From contig NZ_LMHW01000002.1 of the NCBI RefSeq assembly GCF_001428525.1, positions 42,039-106,038 on the forward strand: a DNA stretch of 64,000 nucleotides, read 5' to 3'. Every line of letters starts with the position of its first letter. Position 1 is the first letter of the stretch. The notes below the pieces were generated by a model. That model was not told where the DNA came from. It did no database searches and worked only from the letters and a program-made list of their open reading frames with translations. A program made the position numbers and the translations under genes. This DNA comes from Flavobacterium sp. Root186. Lineage in GTDB: Bacteria; Bacteroidota; Bacteroidia; Flavobacteriales; Flavobacteriaceae. Below, in pieces: positions 27,192 to 35,236 of the stretch.

Positions 27192-27953
27192 ATGAAAATT
27201 ATTTCTTATAATGTAAACGGAATTCGTGCTGCAATTACTAAAGGCTTTATTGAATGGCTTCAGGCAGCAAATCCAGATGTGATCTGCCTTCAGGAGATAA
27301 AAGCTACTCAGGATCAGATTCCTGTTGAGGCAATAACGGCTGCCGGCTATCCGTATCAATATTATTATCCGGCAACAAAAAAGGGGTATAGCGGCGTTGC
27401 AATATTATCTAAAATAGAACCTAAAAAAGTAGTTTATGGAACTGGAATTCATCATATGGATTTTGAAGGCAGAAACTTACGGGCTGATTTTGATGATATT
27501 TCGGTAATGAGTCTATATCTTCCGTCTGGAACTAATATCGAAAGATTAGATCATAAATTTATGTTTATGGATGATTTTCAAGCGTATATTAATGAATTGA
27601 AACTTACGCTCCCGAATCTTATTATTTGCGGGGATTACAATATTTGCCACGAAGCGATTGATATTCACGATCCCGTTCGAAACAAAACGGTTTCGGGATT
27701 TTTACCTGCAGAGCGTGCATGGCTTGATGGTTTTATGAAGTCTGGTTTTATCGATAGTTTCCGTCATTTTAATAAAGATCCGCATCATTATTCATGGTGG
27801 AGTTACCGTGCGGGAGCCCGAGGAAATAACAAAGGCTGGCGTATTGATTATAATTTAGTGAGTGAAGTAATAGGTCATCGTTTAAAGCGCGCTGTTATTC
27901 TTCCAGATGCTGTTCACTCAGATCATTGTCCGGTTTTAGTTGAAATTGAATAA
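27192..27953 (+). CDS. xth: Exodeoxyribonuclease III
   Basis: A DNA-repair enzyme (AP endonuclease and 3'-5' exonuclease) of the ExoIII/EEP family, 253 residues. Motifs in order: 'SYNVNGIRAA', metal-binding Glu in 'ICLQEIKA', 'GYSGVAILSK', 'CGDYNICHEAIDIHDP' with the catalytic Asp/Asn pair, 'YSWWSYRAGAR', and the closing 'HSDHCPV' with the catalytic Asp-His. All active-site residues are present. Confidence 0.96.
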   Translation: MKIISYNVNGIRAAITKGFIEWLQAANPDVICLQEIKATQDQIPVEAITAAGYPYQYYYPATKKGYSGVAILSKIEPKKVVYGTGIHHMDFEGRNLRADFDDISVMSLYLPSGTNIERLDHKFMFMDDFQAYINELKLTLPNLIICGDYNICHEAIDIHDPVRNKTVSGFLPAERAWLDGFMKSGFIDSFRHFNKDPHHYSWWSYRAGARGNNKGWRIDYNLVSEVIGHRLKRAVILPDAVHSDHCPVLVEIE

Positions 27954-28101
27954 AGTTTGGTATTGTTCTTGTTGAAAGAGAACTGCGGTTCAAAGATTTA
28001 AATTCATATTTTAATAAAACTATGAAGCATTTTGGAATTTAAATTTGAGAATTAAGATATTTAGAATAATTAATACGCCCCAAATAAAAAACAAAAGTAA
28101 A

Positions 28102-29046
28102 ATGATTAAAAAAGCCTCCATCGGATTAGTAGTTTTAGCATTGTCTGCAACTTCTTGCGTATCCAAAAAGATTTACAATGATCTCGAAACTAAATATTCA
28201 GATCTAAAAAAAGAAAACCGTTCTATTACTGACGAAAATGCGGATTTAAAAACAGCAAAAAATCAGCTAGAATTAGACCGCGATAAACTAACAAAAGATT
28301 TATCGGCAACAAAAGATGAACTTGCAAAACAAAAAGCTGATTTAGCTGCTGAGCAAAGGAAATACAAAGTATTGCAGGATTCTTATAATGCATTAGAGAA
28401 AAACAGCAACGATGCATTAGAAAGTAATATGGCTAAAAATCGTGATTTGCTTGCTCAACTAGAAGCAAAATCTAAAAAATTGGCCGATGAACAAGCACGT
28501 TTAGATAAAACAGCAAATCGTTTAAAAGAGCTTGAAGATATGATTGCCGCTAAAGAAGAAGCAATGCGCAAGCTAAAAGAAACTTTATCTAAAGCCCTGA
28601 ACGGTTTTGAAGGTAAAGGTTTGACAGTAGAACAGAAAAACGGAAAAGTTTATGTTTCTATGGAAAACAAATTACTTTTCAATTCAGGAAGCTGGGCTGT
28701 TGGTACAGAAGGTAGAAGAGCCGTTGTAGAACTTGGAAAAGTTTTGGGTGATAATCCGGATCTTTCCGTTCTTATCGAAGGACATACAGATGATGATCCG
28801 TACGCTGGTTCTGGACCAATTGCAAACAACTGGGATTTATCGACTAAAAGAGCAACAGCAATTGTAGCTATTTTGAGCGAAAACAATAAAATCAACAAAC
28901 AAAAACTTACAGCAGCAGGAAGAAGCGAATTTTCTCCTTTGGCAAGTAATGCCACTCCGGAAGGAAAAGCTAAAAACCGTAGAATCGAAATCATCTTAAC
29001 ACCAAGATTAGATGAAATCGCTGAAATGCTTAATAGCATAAATTAA
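28102..29046 (+). CDS. OmpA-family lipoprotein
   Basis: 314 residues from the ATG at 28102, which begins the lipoprotein signal (MIKKASIGLVVLALSATSC, Cys19). Residues 25-175 form a long coiled coil rich in Lys/Glu/Ala. The C-terminal OmpA domain (about 200-310) has 'LFNSGSW', 'VLIEGHTDDDPY' and 'NRRIEIIL', the peptidoglycan-binding signature. Likely an outer-membrane-anchored peptidoglycan tether, comparable to Pal but with a coiled-coil spacer. The upstream in-frame extension from a TTG at 28045 is not conserved-looking. Confidence 0.92.
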   Translation: MIKKASIGLVVLALSATSCVSKKIYNDLETKYSDLKKENRSITDENADLKTAKNQLELDRDKLTKDLSATKDELAKQKADLAAEQRKYKVLQDSYNALEKNSNDALESNMAKNRDLLAQLEAKSKKLADEQARLDKTANRLKELEDMIAAKEEAMRKLKETLSKALNGFEGKGLTVEQKNGKVYVSMENKLLFNSGSWAVGTEGRRAVVELGKVLGDNPDLSVLIEGHTDDDPYAGSGPIANNWDLSTKRATAIVAILSENNKINKQKLTAAGRSEFSPLASNATPEGKAKNRRIEIILTPRLDEIAEMLNSIN

Positions 29047-29050
29047 GTTG

Positions 29051-29166
29051 CTAAGGTTCTGAGGGACTAAGATGCTAAGATTTTTAAAAAGGGTTCAAAG
29101 TTTTACTTTGAACCCTTTTTTATTATTCTAAATCTAACTTAGAATCTTAGTCCCTCAGAACCTTAG
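29051..29166. repeat. 23-bp perfect inverted repeat enclosing a terminator
   Basis: Arms 29051-29073 and 29144-29166 are exact reverse complements (23/23; 'ctaaggttctgagggac' word). Inside sits the hairpin at 29088-29118. The 'ccttagaatcttag' words recur up to 29310 before the next gene. Confidence 0.88.
29088..29120 (+). terminator. Terminator after OmpA lipoprotein gene
   Basis: 13-bp perfect stem aaagggttcaaag / ctttgaacccttt, 5-nt loop, followed by T-rich sequence. Confidence 0.88.
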
Positions 29167-29326
29167 CCCCTTAAAAAAAATCTTGTACTTTTTTTAACCT
29201 TTGTCAAATTTAGATTTGCAAAATCCCTTTGTACCTTTGCGCCTCTAAAACTTTGAAACTAATAAAAAGCATCAAAATAAAAACCTTAGAATCTTAGCAA
29301 CTCAGCACCTTAGAACCTTAAAAAAA

Positions 29327-30364
29327 ATGAAATACACTACAATACCAAACACCGATATAAAAGTTAGTAAAATAAATCTTGGAACCATGACTTTTGGCCA
29401 GCAGAATACAGAAGCTGAAGGCCACGCACAAATGGATTATGCGCTTGAAAAAGGTGTAAACTTTTTTGATACTGCCGAAATGTATTCTGTTCCGGCACGT
29501 GAAGAAACTTACGGAAGCACAGAAAAAATTATTGGAACCTGGTTTAAAAAATCCGGGAATCGTGATAAAATCGTTTTAGCATCTAAAATTGCAGGACCAA
29601 ACCCGAATTTCACCTATATGCGAGAAAAAGGAGATTTCTCTCCGGCAAGTATCAAATATGCTCTTGAAAATAGCTTAAAACGTCTTCAAACTGATTATAT
29701 TGATTTATACCAAATGCATTGGCCTGAACGCAAGACCAATTATTTTGGGCAGCGTGGTTTTAATGGTTATGAAGATGCCTGGGAAGATCATTTTAGAGAA
29801 ATCCTGGAAACGTTTGACGGGTTAATCAAAGAAGGAAAAATTAAACATATTGGCGTTTCAAATGAAAATGCATGGGGAATGATGCGTCTTTTGGAAGAAA
29901 GTAAATATCAAAACCTTCCAAGAATTAAAACAGTTCAAAATCCATATAATTTATTGAACCGTCTTTTTGAAGTTGGTTCTGCAGAAGTTTCAAAATATGA
30001 AAATGTTGGATTATTAGCATATTCACCTTTAGCTTTTGGAGTTTTAACGGGTAAATTTTTAACTGGTGAAGCACATCCAAATGCGAGAGTTAATCTTTTT
30101 CCGCAATACACGCGTTATAAAAGCGAACAATGTACACAGGCAACAAAATTGTATCAGGAAATTGCTAAAAAACATGGATTAACGCTAACTGAATTAGCAA
30201 TGGGATTTGTTTTGCAACAACCATTTTTGACAAGTGCTATTATTGGTGCAACAACAATGGAACAGTTAAAAGAAAATATTGCCACAATTGATGTAGTTTT
30301 ATCAAAAGAAATCATAGCCGAAATTAATCACGTTCAGGCGATAATTCCAGATCCGGCACCATAA
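29327..30364 (+). CDS. NADP(H)-dependent aldo-keto reductase, Tas-like
   Basis: 345 residues, same length as E. coli Tas. Catalytic tetrad visible: Asp/Tyr in 'FDTAEMYSVP', Lys in 'IVLASKIAGP', His in 'YQMHWPERKTNYFGQRG'. The 'HWP.R.TN.FG' stretch is diagnostic for the Tas subgroup. C-terminal 'IIGATTMEQLKENI' binds the cofactor phosphate. Natural substrate unknown. Preceded by repeat-rich sequence and convergent with the DUF4139 gene. Confidence 0.9.
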   Translation: MKYTTIPNTDIKVSKINLGTMTFGQQNTEAEGHAQMDYALEKGVNFFDTAEMYSVPAREETYGSTEKIIGTWFKKSGNRDKIVLASKIAGPNPNFTYMREKGDFSPASIKYALENSLKRLQTDYIDLYQMHWPERKTNYFGQRGFNGYEDAWEDHFREILETFDGLIKEGKIKHIGVSNENAWGMMRLLEESKYQNLPRIKTVQNPYNLLNRLFEVGSAEVSKYENVGLLAYSPLAFGVLTGKFLTGEAHPNARVNLFPQYTRYKSEQCTQATKLYQEIAKKHGLTLTELAMGFVLQQPFLTSAIIGATTMEQLKENIATIDVVLSKEIIAEINHVQAIIPDPAP

Positions 30365-30385
30365 CACAAGTGTCAGCCTGAGCGA

Positions 30386-30401
30386 TCCCGAGGCTTCGGG
30401 A
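30386..30401. repeat. Short hairpin in a repeat word (tcccga/tcggga)
   Basis: A 6-bp perfect stem with a GGCT loop within 'gcctgagcgatcccgagg', a variant of the 'ctgagcgaagtcgaag' intergenic word. It lies 22 nt after the aldo-keto reductase stop. Confidence 0.55.
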
Positions 30402-30414
30402 GAAGGCTTTTTAT

Positions 30415-30474
30415 AAACACAAATTCCACAAATTAACACAGATCAATCCGTGAAAATTTGTGGAATTTGTGTTT
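30415..30474. repeat. 20-bp perfect inverted repeat between convergent genes
   Basis: Arms 30415-30434 and 30455-30474 (aaacacaaattccacaaatt and complement) pair 20/20 around a 20-nt centre, 15 nt before the stop of the DUF4139 gene. It could act as a bidirectional terminator. Confidence 0.88.
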
Positions 30475-30488
30475 AAAATGTTATCTGT

Positions 30489-32129
30489 TTATAAATTCAA
30501 AGTCTGATCTTTTGGATATTTCACTCTGTAACTAATTCTGAATTTCTTAGTTTCATTTGGTTTCAACTGCAATTGCCAGGTTAATATTCCGGTTTCGGCA
30601 TTTACTTTTGCCGAATCACTTTGCAGTAATTCTACTTCAATGTCTTTATTTGTAGTTAACGGATATTGATCCTTCAAAAGCAATTCAACCGCTTCTTTTT
30701 TGTTATTTCTTACTGTAATATCAAAAGTAAAAGTCTGTTCTTTTTTGGCAGATAAAAATTTGGTTCCCGATTTATCCGCCACTTTTTCACGTTTGATAGA
30801 TACTTTTTTATCGCGTCCCATACTTAAGTTCAAAGTATCGCTGGTTTGATTTGGTTCAATAAATGTTTTGCCAACATACATTCCTTCAAAAATAATATTC
30901 GCCTCGCCTCGCAGTAAATTGTATTTACTGTAATCTGCAATTTCAGCAAGTAAAAATGCGTCATTTTCCACTTTTGGAACAGCATAATATTTGTACGTTG
31001 CCGGAAGTTTTATTTCTTTTAAGGATACACTGTGAATTTTTCCATTTGATAAAATATCATACGGAATATCAATATCAAAAGAAATATTAAGCTGGTTTTC
31101 TGCAACAGTTGTGTAATTCGAAACAGAAGATTCTGCTATCGCAGGTGCAGCCATTTCCGTTTGGACACCTGCTATTTTATCTTTAAAAACACTTCCCTGC
31201 AGCTGGTTCTTTTTTCTCTGTGTTCCATATCCTATAGTCACAATTTCATTATCGTATACCTGATTCGCCAGAAACCAGGAACTCAATATTGGCGCTTGAT
31301 TATTTTGATTTGGATAACCGCTTGAAAGAGTCAGTTTTACTTTTTTCCAGTCAATTCCTGTGTTTTGAACCACTTGTGCTTTATACATCATATTAATTGG
31401 AGCTGCAACACTTTCAGTGCGTAAATCATAAAAAGGAGACCAGCCAGCGTTATTAGTTAAATAAGATATTTCTAAAGGAACCGGCCCGGCTGCACTATTC
31501 ATTACCTGAACAATCAGTTTTCCAGAGGAAGTTTTTTCTTCTTTGCTTGTGTCAACTTCAAGTTTGTTGTTTAGCTTTTGAAGCGTTTCGTCCAGCTTTT
31601 GTTTTTTCTCTGTCAGCGTATTAATATTGTTTGCAATTTCTATCTGCTTGCTTTTATAATAATCTACCATTTTCATTAACTCGGCAACATTCAATCCAGA
31701 ATTTACGCCGGAAATCTGTTGGTTTTTATCTAATAACTGAATGGTTTTTGATTCAGAATTTATAGTATTATTTACTTTCTGAATTTCCTTCTGAACCAAA
31801 ACAATACTGTCACGAACTCTTTTCAATAAAGGCGATTTAGGATCGGTTTCATATTCTGAAATATAATTATTGGTAAACTGAACCGATAAAACTGTTACAC
31901 TTGCCGGCGTACCAATTTGAATAGAACTTTCATTTAAATTTACTGCAACATTTTTAATCACAATTTCGCTTGTTCCTAACGGTAAAGTTGTATTTGCTGT
32001 CTGAGAAATTTCGGCAGCATTAAAATATACCGTTGCCGCTTTTACTTTTGCAGTGGTAAAAATTGGTTTTTGCGCAAAGACAAAAATGCCTAACAATAAT
32101 AAGAGCGCTGTTGCTTGTTTTTTAATCAT
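30489..32129 (-). CDS. DUF4139 (MuiA-type) exported protein with SusC-like insert
   Basis: 546 residues. Signal peptide (MIKKQATALLLLLGIFVFAQ), N-terminal DUF4140 domain (about 25-130), coiled coil (100-195), then DUF4139 beta domain ('YLTNNAGWSPFYDLR' at about 223-237) to the end. The family is named from a mucoidy inhibitor; its biochemical role is unknown. Odd: residues 296-322 (GYGTQRKKNQLQGSV and following) look like the start of a SusC/TonB-dependent receptor plug placed inside the DUF4139 region. First gene downstream of the L,D-transpeptidase gene, 67 nt away. Confidence 0.85.
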   Translation of the reverse strand: MIKKQATALLLLLGIFVFAQKPIFTTAKVKAATVYFNAAEISQTANTTLPLGTSEIVIKNVAVNLNESSIQIGTPASVTVLSVQFTNNYISEYETDPKSPLLKRVRDSIVLVQKEIQKVNNTINSESKTIQLLDKNQQISGVNSGLNVAELMKMVDYYKSKQIEIANNINTLTEKKQKLDETLQKLNNKLEVDTSKEEKTSSGKLIVQVMNSAAGPVPLEISYLTNNAGWSPFYDLRTESVAAPINMMYKAQVVQNTGIDWKKVKLTLSSGYPNQNNQAPILSSWFLANQVYDNEIVTIGYGTQRKKNQLQGSVFKDKIAGVQTEMAAPAIAESSVSNYTTVAENQLNISFDIDIPYDILSNGKIHSVSLKEIKLPATYKYYAVPKVENDAFLLAEIADYSKYNLLRGEANIIFEGMYVGKTFIEPNQTSDTLNLSMGRDKKVSIKREKVADKSGTKFLSAKKEQTFTFDITVRNNKKEAVELLLKDQYPLTTNKDIEVELLQSDSAKVNAETGILTWQLQLKPNETKKFRISYRVKYPKDQTLNL

Positions 32130-32196
32130 CGGAGTATAATTTAAAATGTTATTATAAAAGTATAGATAACAAAAACGGGCGTTAGGTTGGTTTAAC

Positions 32197-32820
32197 TTAA
32201 TAATAAATTACCAAAATGATTTTCTTTTTAGAACTATCGATCATTTTTTCAATTACGCCAAAAAACTTTTCGTTAACCATTGGGCATCCCAAACTATTGC
32301 AAATAGGATTTATTTGTTCTTCAAAAGGAACATCTGCATATTTGTGAAGTACAATATTTCGATCAAAAGCATTACTATTTGTTTTGTCTAAACCGTATAA
32401 TTTGTATGCTTTTCCAAAGCTTCCAAAATAAGAATTGCCAATTGCATATTTGCCAAGCGAACTGCAATTAGAATCCTTTGTATTGCTAAACTGCAGTTTT
32501 CCGGCAATTCCGGTTTCAGATCCGGAACCGTGACCAACTAAGCCTTTGTTCAGTATTTTGTTGTGTTTTAAATCATAAACAAAAAACCGGTTTTTTCCAG
32601 ATTCAATCTTCATATCTAATAAGAAGACAACATTTGAATTGTATTTAGGAGTTTTCCCCAAAAAATTCCTAATCTCAGTTATCTCACTTTTTAGTTCCTC
32701 TTCGTAGGAGTAAACCGGTTTTGAATTTTTAACGATTTCTGGTTTTTCTTCTTTATTCTTACAGGCAAAACTTAGACCAAAAATGCTCAGCCAAAGCAAA
32801 AAGAATATTTTCTTTTTCAT
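32197..32820 (-). CDS. YkuD_2-type L,D-transpeptidase-like lipoprotein
   Basis: 207 residues from the ATG at 32820 (MKKKIFFLLWLSIFGLSFAC, lipoprotein Cys20). The YkuD_2 family pattern is complete: 'LVGHGSGSETG', 'GNSYFGSFGKAYKLYGLD', 'FDRNIVLHKY' (His) and 'CNSLGCPMV' (catalytic Cys). Such proteins are homologous to enzymes forming 3-3 peptidoglycan cross-links, so a cell-wall role outside the cytoplasm is likely. It starts 22 nt after the VWA gene stop, hence one operon with it. Confidence 0.87.
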   Translation of the reverse strand: MKKKIFFLLWLSIFGLSFACKNKEEKPEIVKNSKPVYSYEEELKSEITEIRNFLGKTPKYNSNVVFLLDMKIESGKNRFFVYDLKHNKILNKGLVGHGSGSETGIAGKLQFSNTKDSNCSSLGKYAIGNSYFGSFGKAYKLYGLDKTNSNAFDRNIVLHKYADVPFEEQINPICNSLGCPMVNEKFFGVIEKMIDSSKKKIILVIYY

Positions 32821-32842
32821 GTTTCGGGATTTGCAGCAGGAT

Positions 32843-34003
32843 TTATTTCTCAACCGTATAACCTTTCACTTTTGCAAAAGCAACTATCGAAGTATTTATC
32901 GTGTTGCCAAGATCGTCTTGCTTTTTGGTTTTTTTGGCTTCGGTATCAATATAAGCCTGACGTTTTTTTGCCAATACGCTAATTTCTTTTTGAATCGTTT
33001 CTCTTTCCTTCGTTTTCTCAGCCACAATTTTTTGCAATTCTTCAGTCGATTTACCCTGAAGTTCTTCGGGTAATTCTTCTTTTCTAATTTTTGAAAGTGC
33101 TGCGGCATCATCTTTTGTTTTATCGACCAAATCCCAGCTTTCATTTTTATAAACCGCTTTTGATTTGCTTACGGCACGATCTGTATAATTCGCCTTTGAA
33201 ACCTTTTTTGCATTTTGATCCTGCATAACCTGATTCATTTTTTTGGCTTCGCCTTTAGCACCATAATTAATGTAGGTTTTGTTCATTTTTTCATCGCATT
33301 TAGTGATTTCATCGTCATATGGCGTTGCGATATATTCAACAGATTGATTGGCGTCGATATTAAAATATTTTCCTTTTCCACGGTCAGCGCCGTCTTTCCA
33401 AAATATGTTTATGCCTTCTGTTTTATTACCGCAGAAAATCGTGTTTACATAAATATCATTTTTCAAAGCACTGCTTATGGCTTCTTTATAGCTGATTTTT
33501 CCCTGATTAAATCCTTCGTTTCCGGCAATGTAAATCAGTTTCATGCTGTTATTTTCTGCTTCCCATTTTAATTCTTTTGTCGCATCCTGAATTACAGCAC
33601 CGCAATATTCATTTCCGCCATTGGTTCTAAGTGCAAATAATTGTTCCGAAATCAAATCTAAATCTGTTGAAAGCGGCGTAATTTGTCTGATGTAATTTGA
33701 TTTTTCTGATAAGCCGCTATTTCCATATTCATACAAGGCGATTTCGATATCCGGAGTTTTTCCTTCATATTTTAAAGTCGTCAACGTATTCACGATGTTC
33801 CATAATCTCGATTTGGCCTGATCGATTAATCCTTCCATACTGCTTGATGTGTCCAGTAAAAGTGCCACTTGTATTTTAGTCGTTGCAGCCGAAACTGGTT
33901 TTTCGATTTCAGTTTTATTTTTTGGATTTGCATTAGCTGAATTACAGCTGGCAAAAGAAAATACAGTGGCAAAAAGCGCGGAAATAAAAAGATTTGATTT
34001 CAT
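32843..34003 (-). CDS. VWA-domain lipoprotein
   Basis: 386 residues. ATG at 34003 gives a lipoprotein signal (MKSNLFISALFATVFSFASC). The VWA domain (about 45-240) has a perfect MIDAS: DTSSSM, a downstream Thr in the 'RTNGGNEY' region and Asp later. The C-terminal part is a charged coiled coil (about 290-370). A metal-dependent ligand-binding surface protein in the periplasm is likely; ligand unknown. Its promoter carries the direct repeats at 34071-34101, matching those of the SIMPL gene. Cotranscribed with the L,D-transpeptidase-like gene. Confidence 0.88.
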   Translation of the reverse strand: MKSNLFISALFATVFSFASCNSANANPKNKTEIEKPVSAATTKIQVALLLDTSSSMEGLIDQAKSRLWNIVNTLTTLKYEGKTPDIEIALYEYGNSGLSEKSNYIRQITPLSTDLDLISEQLFALRTNGGNEYCGAVIQDATKELKWEAENNSMKLIYIAGNEGFNQGKISYKEAISSALKNDIYVNTIFCGNKTEGINIFWKDGADRGKGKYFNIDANQSVEYIATPYDDEITKCDEKMNKTYINYGAKGEAKKMNQVMQDQNAKKVSKANYTDRAVSKSKAVYKNESWDLVDKTKDDAAALSKIRKEELPEELQGKSTEELQKIVAEKTKERETIQKEISVLAKKRQAYIDTEAKKTKKQDDLGNTINTSIVAFAKVKGYTVEK

Positions 34004-34033
34004 AATTTTAGTTTTAATTGGATGATTACAGAT

Positions 34034-34041
34034 CAAACTTA
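34034..34041 (-). promoter_or_regulatory. -7 element TAAGTTTG upstream of VWA gene
   Basis: On the minus strand TAAGTTTG fits TAnnTTTG, 31 nt upstream of the VWA ATG. There is no TTG at the proper -33 distance, as expected for an activator-dependent promoter; the direct repeats begin exactly 30 nt upstream of this box. Confidence 0.6.
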
Positions 34042-34070
34042 AAAACTTAAAATGCACACTTTTTGTACAA

Positions 34071-34101
34071 ATGGTGAAACGGTATTTTGACTTGGTGAAA
34101 T
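34071..34101. promoter_or_regulatory. Candidate LytTR-regulator site A (direct repeats)
   Basis: Two copies of a 10-bp word, atggtgaaac (34071-34080) and ttggtgaaat (34092-34101), lie 21 bp apart, i.e. two helical turns on one face. This is the spacing used by LytTR-domain activators. The second copy plus its preceding 'tttgac' recurs as a 15-bp identical block at 35167-35181. Binding by the neighbouring LytTR regulator is inference. Confidence 0.6.
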
Positions 34102-34113
34102 GCTTCTGCCAGA

Positions 34114-35088
34114 TTAATGAATTGGTTTGGCTGTATTTGTATTCAATGTTTTTAAATCACCATTTGGAGTAATCAGAATAAATTCTTTATCTGTTTTATC
34201 TGCTTTTAAAACCTGTTTTTTTTCTCGGTTAATCGCTATTTTAACCTCATATTGTACTTGAATAACAGGTTCTAAAACAGTGGGATTAATTACAAAATCA
34301 AACTCTTTATTAAATACAGGCTGGTAATAAAGTGTAACAGATTTGCTAAGCTGATTAACGTTTGCCGCTTTTTTTAAGTTCAAAGAAGAACCATTATAAG
34401 CCTCATACGATTTGTACATTTCTACAGGGACATTTATGATATAATCATCGGTGATTCTTTTTTCGGCATTTGTAAATGTTTCCCCAAGTAATTCCTGATA
34501 GTTTTTTATTTTTTCCTGAACCAGGAGTTTCGCTTTGAGCATCATTTCTCTCTTAACTGTTTCTAAAGTATTGGAAAAATAATCAACTCTTACCAGGTCA
34601 TAGATTTCATTATTGGACAAAATGGAAATAAATTCATTAAGCTGATTTGGATCTGAGTATTTGATATGAATGTTTTTCTTCAACTCAAATCCTGCAGGTA
34701 CTTCATTATAGGTTTTACGGTTAAAAAGTTTTTTTTCTGCTTCATATTCATAAGCAGGAACAAATGAAATCATGTCGACAAAAGTCTCAACACCTTTTTT
34801 AAGTTTAATAGCATTGATTGACTGCGTAATTCTTTGGTCAATTAATTCATTTACTTCCTTAGTGGTTTTGCCAGTTTGAGTTACGCTAAAAATCGCCGTA
34901 TAAGCATCTGCTTTAATATTAGCAAGCCCTTTTACGCTTACAACAATATCACCATTTGAAGGAAAGTCTACGTTGATTATATTATTGCCATAATATTGCT
35001 GATTTTGATAATTGACATTTCCTGAAGCCTGACCAATTATAAATGAAGAAAATAGAAGAGCAAAAAATGTAAAGGATAGTTTTTTCAT
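34114..35088 (-). CDS. SIMPL-domain (DUF541) exported protein
   Basis: 324 residues with a signal peptide (MKKLSFTFFALLFSSFIIGQ). The SIMPL/DUF541 domain spans about residues 45-260: 'ISVKG.A...ADxA.FSVTQTGKTTKEV' type start (here VVSVKGLANIKADAYTAIFS) and 'KAKLLVQEKIKNYQELLGE' helix. Periplasmic SIMPL proteins form oligomeric rings and are linked to stress responses, but the molecular role is unclear. Divergent from the kinase gene; its promoter has the same repeat plus -7 geometry as the VWA gene. Confidence 0.83.
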   Translation of the reverse strand: MKKLSFTFFALLFSSFIIGQASGNVNYQNQQYYGNNIINVDFPSNGDIVVSVKGLANIKADAYTAIFSVTQTGKTTKEVNELIDQRITQSINAIKLKKGVETFVDMISFVPAYEYEAEKKLFNRKTYNEVPAGFELKKNIHIKYSDPNQLNEFISILSNNEIYDLVRVDYFSNTLETVKREMMLKAKLLVQEKIKNYQELLGETFTNAEKRITDDYIINVPVEMYKSYEAYNGSSLNLKKAANVNQLSKSVTLYYQPVFNKEFDFVINPTVLEPVIQVQYEVKIAINREKKQVLKADKTDKEFILITPNGDLKTLNTNTAKPIH

Positions 35089-35114
35089 GATTATAGTTTT
35101 TAAGAATTACTGGT

Positions 35115-35122
35115 CAAATGTA
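35115..35122 (-). promoter_or_regulatory. -7 element TACATTTG upstream of SIMPL gene
   Basis: On the minus strand TACATTTG fits TAnnTTTG, 27 nt upstream of the SIMPL ATG. The direct repeats of site B begin exactly 30 nt upstream, as at the VWA promoter. Confidence 0.6.
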
Positions 35123-35151
35123 TTGATCGAAAAAACGTATTTTTGACAGAA

Positions 35152-35182
35152 TGGGTCAACAGGTCGTTTGACTTGGTGAAAA
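35152..35182. promoter_or_regulatory. Candidate LytTR-regulator site B (direct repeats)
   Basis: Words tgggtcaaca (35152-35161) and ttggtgaaaa (35173-35182) lie 21 bp apart, and the spacer (ggtcgtttgac) matches that of site A in 9 of 11 positions. It is in the divergent SIMPL/kinase gap, so it could serve both the SIMPL gene and autoregulation of the kinase-regulator pair. Confidence 0.6.
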
Positions 35183-35236
35183 ATATAGGATAGGAATTTG
35201 AAATTAGGTTACTTTACACTTTCAAAATAACTTATT

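Noticed and set aside
32130..32196. Possible third LytTR-type site upstream of the DUF4139 gene ('ttggtttaac')
   Set aside because: Only one half-site resembles the word, there is no second copy 21 bp away and no TAnnTTTG box at 30 nt, so it does not share the geometry of sites A and B.
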